DNA of 64,000 nt from Stakelama pacifica (GTDB lineage Bacteria > Pseudomonadota > Alphaproteobacteria > Sphingomonadales > Sphingomonadaceae): assembly GCF_004361835.1 (NCBI RefSeq), contig NZ_SNWD01000003.1, positions 186,001-250,000 of the forward strand, in the 5' to 3' direction. Positions 9,405 to 17,852 of this stretch are shown here, piece after piece. Position 1 is the first letter of the stretch, and every line of letters starts with the position of its first letter. Below the pieces are notes generated by a model. It did not search any database. It was not told the origin of the DNA and saw only the letters and a program-made list of their open reading frames with translations. Position numbers and translations under genes: made by a program.

Positions 9405-10430
9405 ATGCGCGTCGACGATTTCGATTTCGACCTTCCCAATGACCGTATCGCGCTGAGGCCCGCAGCCCCGCGCGATACGGCACGGATGCTGGTCGTGGGC
9501 AGCGATGCGATGCTTGATAAGAGCGTCGCTGATCTGCCCGCGATGCTGCGCGCGGGCGACTGCCTGATTTTCAACGATACGCGGGTGATCCCGGCGCAGC
9601 TGGAAGGGATGCGCGGTGAGGCGAAGATCGGCGCGACGCTGCACAAGCGGGAGGGGCCGCGCGAATGGCGTGCCTTTATCCGCAATGCCAAAAGGCTGCG
9701 CGACGGCGACGAAATCGATTTTTCGAACGGCGTTACCGCCGTCGCGTCGGATCGGGCAGCGGATGGCAGTTTCCGGCTGAGCTTCGGCGGCATCGAGCCG
9801 GTCGAGCTGCTGCTCGAACGTGCCGGGCATATGCCATTGCCGCCCTATATCGCGTCGAAGCGCCCGACCGACGAACGGGACGCGCAGGATTACCAGACGA
9901 TGTTCGCGCGAGAGGCGGGCGCGGTCGCCGCTCCTACCGCCGCGCTGCATTTCACCCCCGCGCTGATCGAAGCACTGGCGGACGCGGGTGTCGAAACCGC
10001 TACGCTGACCCTGCATGTCGGCGCGGGCACCTTCCTGCCGGTAAAGGCCGACGATACCGACGATCATGTGATGCATGCCGAATGGGGCCGGATCGACCCG
10101 GCGACCGCCGACCGGCTGAACGCCGTCCGGGCAAAGGGCGGCCGCCTGATCGCGGTCGGCACCACCAGCCTGCGCCTGATCGAAAGCGCGACCGGCGAGG
10201 ACGGCGTGGTGCGTCCGTTCGAGGGCGATACCGCGATCTTCATTACCCCGGGCTATCGCTTTCGCGGGATCGACGGGCTGATGACCAATTTCCATTTGCC
10301 GCGATCGACCCTGTTCATGCTGGTTTCGGCGCTGATGGGGCTGGATCGGATGCAGGCGGCCTATGCCCATGCGATCGCGAACGACTACCGCTTTTACAGC
10401 TATGGCGATGCGAGCCTGCTCCTCCCCTGA
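9405..10430 (+). CDS. queA: S-adenosylmethionine:tRNA ribosyltransferase-isomerase
   Basis: The 341-residue protein matches QueA, which transfers and isomerises the ribosyl part of SAM onto preQ1 in tRNA to give epoxyqueuosine. Recognisable segments are [15 protein letters not shown] at the N-terminus, [26 protein letters not shown], and [15 protein letters not shown] near the C-terminus. The start at 9405 matches the conserved N-terminus; the frame is open further upstream but only inside the cyclophilin gene. Queuosine precursor genes queC and queE are at 25.3-26.6 kb in this same window. Confidence 0.95.
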   Translation: MRVDDFDFDLPNDRIALRPAAPRDTARMLVVGSDAMLDKSVADLPAMLRAGDCLIFNDTRVIPAQLEGMRGEAKIGATLHKREGPREWRAFIRNAKRLRDGDEIDFSNGVTAVASDRAADGSFRLSFGGIEPVELLLERAGHMPLPPYIASKRPTDERDAQDYQTMFAREAGAVAAPTAALHFTPALIEALADAGVETATLTLHVGAGTFLPVKADDTDDHVMHAEWGRIDPATADRLNAVRAKGGRLIAVGTTSLRLIESATGEDGVVRPFEGDTAIFITPGYRFRGIDGLMTNFHLPRSTLFMLVSALMGLDRMQAAYAHAIANDYRFYSYGDASLLLP

Positions 10431-10472
10431 CGCAGCGCATCATGCGCTAGCATCACATGGCCGACCGGCCTT

Positions 10473-11456
10473 ATGGCGGCAGATATGAGCGCGAATCATT
10501 CCCATAGTTACGGGCACGGACAGGGGCACTCCCATGACCATGGGCACAGCCATGCCCTTGGCCACGGTCATGCTCATGCGCCAAAGGATTTCGGCCGCGC
10601 CTTTGCGATCGGCACGGCGCTCAACATCATCTTCGTCGTGGTGGAGGGCGGCGCCGGAATCCTGTGGGGTTCGATGGCACTGCTCGCCGATGCGGGCCAT
10701 AATCTCTCCGACGTTCTCGGCCTGCTGATCGCCTGGGCCGGGGCGGAGCTGACCAAAAGGCCGCCGTCGAAGCGCTTCACCTATGGCCTTCGCGGATCGT
10801 CGATCCTCGCCGCGCTGGGCAACACCCTGCTGCTGATGATCGCGGTCGGCGCAATCCTGCTTGAAACGGTGCAGCGTTTCGCCGATCCGCCGCCGGTTGC
10901 GGGCGGCATGGTGATGATCGTCGCGGCTGTCGGTATCGTTATCAACGGCATTACCGCATGGCTGTTCGCCAGCGGGCGCAAGGGCGATGTGAATATTCGC
11001 GGCGCGTTCCTGCACATGGCTGCCGATGCCGCCGTCTCGGCCGGCGTGGTGATCGGCGGCGGCCTGATCCTGTGGACCGGCGCGGAGTGGATCGACCCGG
11101 TCGTCAGTCTGCTGATCGTCGCGGTGATCCTGTGGAGCAGCTGGGGCCTGTTCCGCACCTCGGTCAATATGGCGTTGCAGGCCGTGCCGCCGGGTATCGA
11201 TCATGATGCGGTGGTTGCGGCGCTCTATTCCCTGCCCGGCGTCGCGCATATACATGACCTGCATATCTGGCCGATGAGCACGACCGAATCGGCGCTCACC
11301 GCGCATCTTTATATGCCCGGCGGGCATCCGGGGGATCGCTTCCTGATCGAACTTCAGGAACGCCTGCTCCACGATTTCGGGATCGACCATATCACCGTGC
11401 AGATCGAAACGAGCGAGGATGCCGGGTGCCGGATGCATGGCGAGCGAACCGTCTGA
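10473..11456 (+). CDS. Cation diffusion facilitator (zinc/metal exporter)
   Basis: The 327-residue protein starts with a His-rich stretch (11 His in about 35 residues, alternating with Gly, Ser and Asp) followed by six predicted membrane helices. The metal-site motifs ADAGHNLSD (helix 2) and HMAADAAVS (helix 5) are typical of CzcD/ZitB-type exporters. The C-terminal cytoplasmic domain contains HIHDLHIWPM, a CDF dimerisation and metal-sensing feature. It probably expels zinc and similar divalent ions from the cytoplasm by proton exchange. A second Met (MSANHSH) at 10485 is an alternative start. Confidence 0.9.
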   Translation: MAADMSANHSHSYGHGQGHSHDHGHSHALGHGHAHAPKDFGRAFAIGTALNIIFVVVEGGAGILWGSMALLADAGHNLSDVLGLLIAWAGAELTKRPPSKRFTYGLRGSSILAALGNTLLLMIAVGAILLETVQRFADPPPVAGGMVMIVAAVGIVINGITAWLFASGRKGDVNIRGAFLHMAADAAVSAGVVIGGGLILWTGAEWIDPVVSLLIVAVILWSSWGLFRTSVNMALQAVPPGIDHDAVVAALYSLPGVAHIHDLHIWPMSTTESALTAHLYMPGGHPGDRFLIELQERLLHDFGIDHITVQIETSEDAGCRMHGERTV

Positions 11457-11530
11457 TCGCCTCGCCACTGGCATAACCGCGCCGCATGGCTTAGGGGGTG
11501 CGGCTTCCAATCGAATATACGGGATGACCC

Positions 11531-12631
11531 ATGGGTTTTCGTTGCGGCATCGTCGGCCTGCCCAATGTCGGCAAATCGACGCTTTTCAACGCGCTGACTG
11601 AAACGGCGGCGGCACAGGCGGCCAATTACCCCTTTTGCACGATCGAGCCGAATGTCGGCCAGGTGGCGGTGCCCGATCCGCGCCTCGACCAGCTGGCAGA
11701 AGCGGCGGGATCGGCGAAGAAGATCGAAACCCAGCTTGCGTTCGTCGATATCGCCGGGCTGGTACGCGGGGCGAGCAAGGGCGAAGGACTGGGCAACCAG
11801 TTTCTCGGCAATATCCGCGAAGTCGACGCGATCGTCCATGTCCTGCGCTGCTTCGAAAATGACGATATTCAGCATGTCGACAATCATGTCGATCCGATCG
11901 CCGATGCAGAGACGGTCGAAACGGAACTGATGCTTTCGGACCTCGAAAGCCTCGAAAAGCGCGTGCCCAACCTTCAGAAAAAAGGTCAGGGCGGCGACAA
12001 GGATGCAAAGGCGGCGGCGGTGGTCCTGTCCCGCGCGCTCGACCTGCTGCGCGACGGCAAGCCCGCTCGCCTGACCGAGGTCAACGACCCCGAAGAGGCG
12101 CGTATCCTGGAACAGGCGCAGCTGCTGACTGCCAAGCCGGTCCTGTATGTCTGCAACGTCAACGAGGATGAAGCGGCAGAGGGCAATGCCTATTCGGCGC
12201 GGGTGTTCGAAAAGGCGAAGGCGGAGGGCGCGGAAGCCGTCGTCGTCTCTGCCGCGATCGAGGCGGAGATCGCCACGATGGACCCTGCCGAACGCGGCGA
12301 GTTTCTGTCCGAACTCGGGCTCACTGAAACCGGCCTCGCCCGCGTTATTCGCGCAGGTTATAAACTTTTGAACCTACTCACCTTTTTCACCGTCGGTCCC
12401 AAAGAGGCGCGCGCATGGACGGTCGAGGCGGGCGCAAAGGCGCCGCAAGCAGCGGGAGCGATCCATACCGATTTCGAACGCGGCTTCATTCGCGCCGAAA
12501 CCATCGCGTTCGACGATTATGTCGCGCTGGGTGGTGAAGCAGGCGCGCGCGATGCTGGCAAGCTGCGCGCCGAGGGCAAGGAATATGTCGTTCAGGACGG
12601 CGATGTGATGCTGTTCCGCTTCAACGTCTGA
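11531..12631 (+). CDS. ychF: Redox-regulated ATPase/GTPase YchF (Obg family)
   Basis: The full-length 366-residue protein contains the P-loop GLPNVGKST at the N-terminus, the G3 region [17 protein letters not shown], the modified G4 motif NVNEDE (the change that favours ATP over GTP in this family), and the C-terminal TGS domain ending [11 protein letters not shown]. YchF binds ribosomes and is linked to stress responses. Its last 11 bases overlap the convergent tspO gene. Confidence 0.95.
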   Translation: MGFRCGIVGLPNVGKSTLFNALTETAAAQAANYPFCTIEPNVGQVAVPDPRLDQLAEAAGSAKKIETQLAFVDIAGLVRGASKGEGLGNQFLGNIREVDAIVHVLRCFENDDIQHVDNHVDPIADAETVETELMLSDLESLEKRVPNLQKKGQGGDKDAKAAAVVLSRALDLLRDGKPARLTEVNDPEEARILEQAQLLTAKPVLYVCNVNEDEAAEGNAYSARVFEKAKAEGAEAVVVSAAIEAEIATMDPAERGEFLSELGLTETGLARVIRAGYKLLNLLTFFTVGPKEARAWTVEAGAKAPQAAGAIHTDFERGFIRAETIAFDDYVALGGEAGARDAGKLRAEGKEYVVQDGDVMLFRFNV

Positions 12632-13139
12632 TGCGTCGGGCGCCGCGATTGCGGCGCCATATTTCGCTCGCCAGCACCGTGGCGAAGCCAAGCCATGCGA
12701 CCAGCGGCACCCCGGCAGCGGCGGCAGGCCGATCGACCTTCGCCGCCGATCGGACATAGGCCGCCCCGCTGCCGAGCATCGCCGCGCTGGCCAGTGCACC
12801 GGCGCCCGGCAGCCGCGCCCGAAAGAAAATCGCGCTCCACCCGGCGATTGCAGCCTCATTGACAGCCCATAAGGCGAGCGCACGGTCGCGCCCGGGCCCG
12901 CCGGGCGTTCGCAGCAGGCGATAGGCGCCGCTCGCCAGTCCGATCTGGATCGCCGTCCATGCGACCCCGAACGCAGCATCGGGCGGCGTGAAGCCGGGTT
13001 TGTCGAGGCTGCGATACCAGTTCTGAATGTCCGGCTGTTCGGGCGTCGGGCTGTCGCGCGAACCGATCCATGCGGCGAGCGCGGCGGTGCCCGCCGAAAT
13101 CGCGAGGGCAGATAGCGGGGACAGGGTTCGGTTCGCCAT
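12621..13139 (-). CDS. tspO: TspO/MBR family tryptophan-rich sensory protein
   Basis: The 172-residue membrane protein has five predicted helices. Family signatures are [21 protein letters not shown] (the YxxLxKPxWxPP motif, with Phe instead of the first Trp) and [13 protein letters not shown] (the N-x-x-WS-x-FF motif). TspO proteins bind porphyrins and affect photo-oxidative or stress responses. The start at 13139 is preceded by GAGGAG. The frame remains open upstream but this overlaps the divergent phosphodiesterase gene. A GGAAC-N16-CGTC sequence upstream may be a stress promoter. Confidence 0.88.
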   Translation of the reverse strand: MANRTLSPLSALAISAGTAALAAWIGSRDSPTPEQPDIQNWYRSLDKPGFTPPDAAFGVAWTAIQIGLASGAYRLLRTPGGPGRDRALALWAVNEAAIAGWSAIFFRARLPGAGALASAAMLGSGAAYVRSAAKVDRPAAAAGVPLVAWLGFATVLASEIWRRNRGARRIRR

Positions 13140-13163
13140 GGATCGTCTCCTCATGGCTTTCCG

Positions 13164-13188
13164 GACGCGCGAATAGCGGCGCAGTTCC
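13164..13188 (-). promoter_or_regulatory. Possible EcfG-type general stress promoter of tspO
   Basis: On the minus strand GGAAC (13184-13188) is followed after 16 bases by CGTC (13164-13167), 25 bases before the tspO start. Alphaproteobacterial EcfG promoters have GGAAC-N16/17-CGTT, so the -10 has one mismatch. A similar arrangement precedes the phasin gene. Confidence 0.3.
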
Positions 13189-13235
13189 GGAGCCATGTCT
13201 TTCTTTTGACGCTTTACGATGGCACAGGCGCAGCC

Positions 13236-14516
13236 ATGCGTTACCCCATATCGTTCGTCGTCGCGGCGTTTGCTGCGCTGGTCTCTGCCTGCACATCGCA
13301 AACCACCACCGCCCCTCCTCCCGCCGCCGTAGCCGCGAGCGAGGAAAAGGCGCCCGTTACGATCCTCGTTTCCATCGACGGTTTTCGCGCAGATTATCTC
13401 GATCGCGGGGTCACACCCAATTTGTCGGCGCTGGCCCAAAGCGGGGTATCGGCCCCGATGCGCCCGTCTTTCCCGTCCAAGACCTTTCCTAATCATTGGG
13501 CGCTGGTGACCGGCGAATATCCGGATCACAACGGAATCACCGCCAACACCATGGAGGACCCGCGCCGACCGGGGGAAACGTTTACGATGGCGAGCGACGA
13601 CCCCTTTTGGTGGAACGAGGCGAAGCCGATCTGGGTCGCTGCCGAACAGGCGGGAATCCGCACCGCAACGATGTTCTGGCCCGGTGCCAACGTCGCATGG
13701 GGCGGCAAGCGGGATGACGAATGGCCGCATGAGATCGAAGGCGGCACGCGGCCCGAGGACTGGCAGCAATTTAACCAGGCAGTGAGCGGCCGGCAGCGAG
13801 TGAATACGGTGCTCGACTGGCTGCGCCGCCCGGCCGAGATCCGGCCGAAATTCGTGACATTATATTTCGATACGGTCGATACCGCCGGGCATCGCTATGG
13901 CCCCGAGGGCAAGGAAACGACACAGGCGGTGGCCGATGTCGATGCGCTGATCGGAATGCTGCGCGAGGGGCTGACGCGTCTGCACCAGCCGGCCGATCTG
14001 GTGATCGTTGCCGATCATGGCATGGCCGCCATCTCCAAAGACCGGGCGATCGTGCTCGACACCATCGTCGATCCGGCCGATTTCCGACTGATCGACAGCG
14101 GACCCTTTGCCGGAATCGTCCCCCTTGCAGGGCATGAAGAAGAGCTCGAAAAGGCGCTTCTCGTCCCCCATCCGCACATGCAATGCTGGCGGCGCGGCGA
14201 TATTCCGGCGCGCTTCCATTATGGCAGCAATCCACGCGTGCCGCCGCTATTCTGCCTCGCCGAAACCGGTTGGCAGATCGTAGCGACGCCGGACAAGGCG
14301 CATGACGGCGGCACCCATGGCTATGACAATCGCTCGCCCGAAATGGCGGCTTTGTTCATCGCGAACGGTCCGGCCTTTGCGGCGGGCGAGACGCTGGCCC
14401 CCTTCCTCAATGTCGATGTTGAGCCGCTGCTGAGGGAGCTTATCGGCCTGCCGCGCAATCCCCAGGCGGATGGCAGCGCAACGCCGTTCGCACGCGTATT
14501 GCAGGGATCACGATGA
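13236..14516 (+). CDS. Alkaline-phosphatase-fold nucleotide pyrophosphatase/phosphodiesterase (NPP-like) lipoprotein
   Basis: The 426-residue protein has a lipoprotein signal (lipobox VSAC, Cys at about residue 19) and a Pro/Ala linker before the catalytic domain. Residues typical of NPP enzymes are visible: SIDGFRADY (metal Asp), the nucleophile Thr in SKTFPNH, DTVDTAGHRYGP (metal Asp and His), ADHGM (metal Asp-His) and GGTHGYDN (metal His). It would hydrolyse phosphodiester or pyrophosphate bonds in the periplasm. The start at 13236 gives the lipoprotein signal; an upstream ATG at 13206 would bury it. Confidence 0.88.
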   Translation: MRYPISFVVAAFAALVSACTSQTTTAPPPAAVAASEEKAPVTILVSIDGFRADYLDRGVTPNLSALAQSGVSAPMRPSFPSKTFPNHWALVTGEYPDHNGITANTMEDPRRPGETFTMASDDPFWWNEAKPIWVAAEQAGIRTATMFWPGANVAWGGKRDDEWPHEIEGGTRPEDWQQFNQAVSGRQRVNTVLDWLRRPAEIRPKFVTLYFDTVDTAGHRYGPEGKETTQAVADVDALIGMLREGLTRLHQPADLVIVADHGMAAISKDRAIVLDTIVDPADFRLIDSGPFAGIVPLAGHEEELEKALLVPHPHMQCWRRGDIPARFHYGSNPRVPPLFCLAETGWQIVATPDKAHDGGTHGYDNRSPEMAALFIANGPAFAAGETLAPFLNVDVEPLLRELIGLPRNPQADGSATPFARVLQGSR

Positions 14517-14556
14517 TCCTCTTGCCAAATCGCGCGAAGGGGCAGAACCTCGCGCG

Positions 14557-15006
14557 ATGCGTTATCTCGAAGATATGGAAGTGGGCCAGCGCGAAAGCTT
14601 CGGCAGTTATTCTGTAACTGCCGAAGAGGTCGCGGAATTCGCCCGCAAATACGATCCACAGCCTTTTCACCTTTCCGATGAGGCGGCCGCGAAGACTCAT
14701 TTTGGACGAATCGCCGCAAGCGGCTGGCATAGCTGCGCCATGATGATGGCGATGCTGGTCGCCCATTTCGAAAAGGTGCAGCTGGCGAGCCATGGTGCGG
14801 CGGGGGTTGACGAACTGCGCTGGCTGCGCCCCGTCTATCCCGGTGATACGCTACGGTGCGAAAGCGAAGTTGTGGAGGTTCGCCCTTCGCGCAGCCGGCC
14901 GGAAATCGGCACGCTGCGCACGCTGGTGACCGTCCTTAATCAGGAAGATGTCGCGGTATTACGCTGCATCACAATCGCGCTGATCGGGCGGCGCGGCGAA
15001 GGCTGA
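14557..15006 (+). CDS. MaoC-fold dehydratase family protein
   Basis: The 149-residue protein is a single hotdog-fold domain. The hydratase signature with Asp and His (DPQPFHLSD, about residues 36-44) and the following SGWHSCAMMM segment match MaoC-like (R)-specific enoyl hydratases. The ATG at 14557 fits the usual N-terminus (MRYLEDMEVGQ). It follows the phosphodiesterase gene by 40 bases. The acyl substrate is not predictable, though a role in fatty-acid or PHA metabolism is possible. Confidence 0.85.
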   Translation: MRYLEDMEVGQRESFGSYSVTAEEVAEFARKYDPQPFHLSDEAAAKTHFGRIAASGWHSCAMMMAMLVAHFEKVQLASHGAAGVDELRWLRPVYPGDTLRCESEVVEVRPSRSRPEIGTLRTLVTVLNQEDVAVLRCITIALIGRRGEG

Positions 15007-15011
15007 AACCG

Positions 15012-15035
15012 CCGCCGCGCCTTCAGGCGCGGCGG
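15012..15035. terminator. GC-rich hairpin between convergent genes
   Basis: A perfect 10-bp stem (15012-15021 with 15026-15035) closed by a TTCA tetraloop lies between the convergent MaoC and lipoprotein genes. It has no T tract, so a bidirectional terminator role is only likely. Confidence 0.4.
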
Positions 15036-15045
15036 CCGGGCGCAA

Positions 15046-15690
15046 TCAGTCACTGCGATTTTGCGGCGGCAACCGGCGGAAGCGCTGCGGATTCGGCGAG
15101 CCGCGCTGCGGCGCGTTCCAGTCACGCTCCGGCCTCTGTCGATCGGCTCCGGGTCGAGGGCCACGATTCCATTGCCGGGGCGGAGCTGCGCGATCGCCAC
15201 CCGGCTGAGGCCGGGCGGACGGGCGGCCCGAATGGTTTCGCCAGTCGGGGCGGCGATCGCCGCGATGATGGTTACGATCGCCTCGGGGACGATCGCGATT
15301 CCAATCGGGTCGATGATCGCGGTCGGGTCGCGGCCGACCATCCTGATGGCGACCGCGATAGCCGTCCCAGCGTCCGGGCATCGCGTGACGCGGTCCGCGC
15401 CAATGGTTGCGGCGATTCATCCAATATTCGCGCTGGCGCTGGTTCCATCGATAGCGGCGATTGGCGTTATCATAGACATAATAGCCGGTGCCGGGATAAT
15501 AATAATTGCCGTAATAGCCCCAATACGGATCGCCATAGGCACTGCTATAATAGCCGGGCGTATACCCACCCGAACCATAGCCCACCGACACGCCCGAATA
15601 GCCATAGCCGTCTTCGTAACAGCCGCCGAGTGCGCCGGTCATTCCAAGCGCGATGATAAGTCCGGCCTTACGCAGGAACGGTATCTTCAT
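15046..15690 (-). CDS. Hypothetical lipoprotein, Tyr/Gly-rich then Arg/Asp/Pro-rich
   Basis: The 214-residue protein has a lipoprotein signal with lipobox LGGC (Cys at about residue 24). Residues about 25-75 are dominated by Tyr and Gly. The rest is very rich in Arg, Asp, Trp, Asn, His and Pro (repeating RPDRD, RGDRN and RPDW-like units), so it is probably disordered and strongly charged. The start at 15690 follows GGGAG and gives the signal peptide. No catalytic domain is seen. It might interact with nucleic acid, envelope polymer or metal, but this is a guess. Confidence 0.65.
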   Translation of the reverse strand: MKIPFLRKAGLIIALGMTGALGGCYEDGYGYSGVSVGYGSGGYTPGYYSSAYGDPYWGYYGNYYYPGTGYYVYDNANRRYRWNQRQREYWMNRRNHWRGPRHAMPGRWDGYRGRHQDGRPRPDRDHRPDWNRDRPRGDRNHHRGDRRPDWRNHSGRPSARPQPGGDRAAPPRQWNRGPRPGADRQRPERDWNAPQRGSPNPQRFRRLPPQNRSD

Positions 15691-16419
15691 GTTCACTCTC
15701 CCGCGCGCAAAGACGGATCGCAATCGTACCGGACGCGCCAAATTATTGATTGCACTCATATTTGCATGGCACGTGTGAATTTCACCTGACTAATTGCAGG
15801 TGATCGGACCGGCACCGGGCGGGCGTACTGCCAAGCTGCAATAATCCGGACTCACCGCCAGGATCGTCATCACGAGAAGCGCAGCGACGCGGCGATCCGG
15901 CGATGTGCAGCGCCGCTTCTCCATTGCCGCGCGCGTTCGGGGCTCGCAATTGTTGCTATGCTGGGGGGCTCGGGTGGTGGCAAACGGCAGCGGCCCCGGC
16001 CTTCGCCGGGGCGACGATTGTGATAATCGTGGTGCATAAAGCGTTGACACTATGCATCGCCCCGGTCTTCGCCGGGGCCGTGAGCGTGTGGCGCTATGGT
16101 GGCATGGAGCGGTGGTGGTCGATGCGGCGTGATGCGAGCCTGCACGCGGCCCAGCACTCTGGATTGCGTGACGTTGGTACAATAGGTTCGGAACAACGCC
16201 GGTCGGTATTACTCCATGCGGTCCTTGACCTATGTGCAACGCCCTCGCTCCCGCCCGTTCGTGTCGAGCATAGTCGGGACACGTTGCGCTAACGCTTCCC
16301 GACTGCGCTTCGCAAGCGGAGGCAAAAGGGATATCCGGACATTCGGAAGGATGGTGCTGGGGAAGCGCCTGATATGCGAGCGGACAGCCCTACAACCGCC
16401 GCTCACGCAACTATCGCAG
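15691..16419. other. 729-base gene-free stretch: inverted repeat plus long dispersed repeat
   Basis: This gap upstream of the lipoprotein gene and downstream of apt has no convincing gene. It holds a perfect inverted repeat TCACCTG-N8-CAGGTGA (15782-15803) and the long dispersed repeat (15836-16209). The remainder (16210-16419) shows nothing recognisable. Several open frames cross the region but have no family resemblance and run through the repeat. Confidence 0.6.
15836..16209. repeat. Dispersed intergenic repeat, long form (copy 2)
   Basis: This 374-base element is homologous from end to end with 46393-46758. The left end starts CTGCAATAA. The palindromic core starts TCGTCATCACGAGAAGCGCA. 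The centre contains two GC-rich hairpins of the CCCCGGC/GCCGGGG kind, at about 15993-16012 and 16059-16078. The right end starts TGACGTTGGT and ends GGTCGGTAT. It carries no open frame of its own that looks like a transposase, so it would be non-autonomous if mobile. Confidence 0.8.
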
Positions 16420-16968
16420 TCAGTCGCCCTCGAACGCGACCAGCGCGGAGACCGCAATCCCGTCGCCGCGCAAGGCATCTGCGCCACCCAGATCGGGAAG
16501 GTCGATGACGAACGCCGCCTGTTCGACCGTAGCCCCGGCCTTTCGCAGCAAGCGAACGGCTGCGCGGGCAGTGCCGCCGGTGGCGATCAGATCGTCGACC
16601 AGCAATATCCGCGCACCGGGCGCACAGGCATCGGCATGGATGGTGATCCGGTCAGTGCCATATTCCAGCGCATAATCTTCGACGATCGTCGCGCCCGGCA
16701 ATTTGCCGTCCTTGCGGATCAGCAACACGCCAGCGCCCAGTGCGAGCGCGACGGCAGGGGCGAATACGAATCCGCGCGCTTCGATCCCGGCGACCAGATC
16801 GATTTCGCCCTCGACGCCGGCTATCATCCGCTCGACCGCCAGCGCCAGCCCCTCGGGATCGAGGAGCAGCGTTGTGATGTCGCGAAACTGAATCCCCGGC
16901 TTGGGAAAGTCGGGGATCGTGCGGATTCGCCGCCGGATATCCTCATTTGCTTCGGCGACAAGCGTCAA
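16420..16968 (-). CDS. apt: Adenine phosphoribosyltransferase
   Basis: The 182-residue protein converts adenine and PRPP to AMP in purine salvage. Diagnostic segments are RRRIRTIPDFPKPGI at the N-terminus, EARGFVFAPAVA, RKDGKLPG, and the PRPP-binding motif LLVDDLIATGGT. The start codon overlaps the stop of the cytochrome c1 gene by four bases, so it is the last gene of the petABC unit. Confidence 0.94.
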   Translation of the reverse strand: MTLVAEANEDIRRRIRTIPDFPKPGIQFRDITTLLLDPEGLALAVERMIAGVEGEIDLVAGIEARGFVFAPAVALALGAGVLLIRKDGKLPGATIVEDYALEYGTDRITIHADACAPGARILLVDDLIATGGTARAAVRLLRKAGATVEQAAFVIDLPDLGGADALRGDGIAVSALVAFEGD

Positions 16969-17837
16969 TGTTTGATCCCGCGCCAGATGTTACGATACGC
17001 GCCGAAGGTCAGACCAGTGAAGATCAGCAGGAAGATCACTGCCCCGAACCCCGTGGCGTGGCGCTTGGCCAAATTGGGTTCCGCCGTCCACATCAGGAAC
17101 GCCGAAACGTCCTTCGACATCTGATCCACGGTCGCTCTGGTCCCGTCCTGATATTGCACCTGTCCGTCCTGGGTGAGCGGCGGCGGCATCGCAATGTTCA
17201 GATTAGGGAAATAGGGATTGAAGTGCAGCCCGGTGGGCACGGTGAAATCCGGGAACTCCTTCGCCAGCGACTTTCCGTCATGCGTGAAGGTCTTCGGGTC
17301 GGTATAGCCGGTCAGCAGCGAATGAATGTACGCTGGACCGCCCTCACGCGCCTTCGCCATCAGCGAAAGATCGGGGGGAATGGCATTATTGTTTGCCGCG
17401 CGCGCCGCGACATCATTGGCAAAGGGAAGCGGGAACCGGTCCGACGCAACATTGGGCCGCGTCGCGGGCTCGCCCGTATCCTTGTTCACATCGGGCTGCT
17501 CGATCTGCCAGCCGGCAGCGATCGCCTTTACCTGCGCTTCGGAATAGCCGATCTTTTCCAGATCGCGAAAGGCAACCTGTTTCAGCGAGTGGCACGCCGA
17601 ACAGACTTCCTTATAGACCTGAAAACCACGCTGAACCTGACGATAGTCATAGGTTCCGAACGGGCCGTCCGAATGCAGCGCCAGCGGTTCGGGCTCAAGG
17701 TGGAATTCCTCCTCGGCCGTCGCCTTGGGCGGGTTGGTGATCAGCTCGGACGCAGTGCCCCAGAGCGCGATCAGCAGCACGAACGCAAACGCCGCGCCGA
17801 TGATGTAATTGATATATCGCAGGATCAGCGAAACCAT
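16965..17837 (-). CDS. petC: Ubiquinol-cytochrome c reductase, cytochrome c1
   Basis: The 290-residue protein has an N-terminal membrane segment (about 11-28), which probably acts as signal, and a C-terminal anchor helix (about 262-282). The covalent heme site CSACH is at residues 79-83, and the axial Met lies in NIAMPPPLTQDG. It passes electrons from the Rieske protein to cytochrome c on the periplasmic side of the bc1 complex. It follows petB with a gap of 15 bases. Confidence 0.95.
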   Translation of the reverse strand: MVSLILRYINYIIGAAFAFVLLIALWGTASELITNPPKATAEEEFHLEPEPLALHSDGPFGTYDYRQVQRGFQVYKEVCSACHSLKQVAFRDLEKIGYSEAQVKAIAAGWQIEQPDVNKDTGEPATRPNVASDRFPLPFANDVAARAANNNAIPPDLSLMAKAREGGPAYIHSLLTGYTDPKTFTHDGKSLAKEFPDFTVPTGLHFNPYFPNLNIAMPPPLTQDGQVQYQDGTRATVDQMSKDVSAFLMWTAEPNLAKRHATGFGAVIFLLIFTGLTFGAYRNIWRGIKH

Positions 17838-17852
17838 GACTATCCTTGCCCC

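Noticed and set aside
12621..13769. Extended 382-residue version of TspO
   Set aside because: The extra N-terminal part overlaps the divergent phosphodiesterase gene and its promoter. The ATG at 13139 has a ribosome site and gives the standard family length.
15903..16292. Open frames inside the long dispersed repeat
   Set aside because: They run through a non-coding repeat family, and the frame is not kept in the second long copy.
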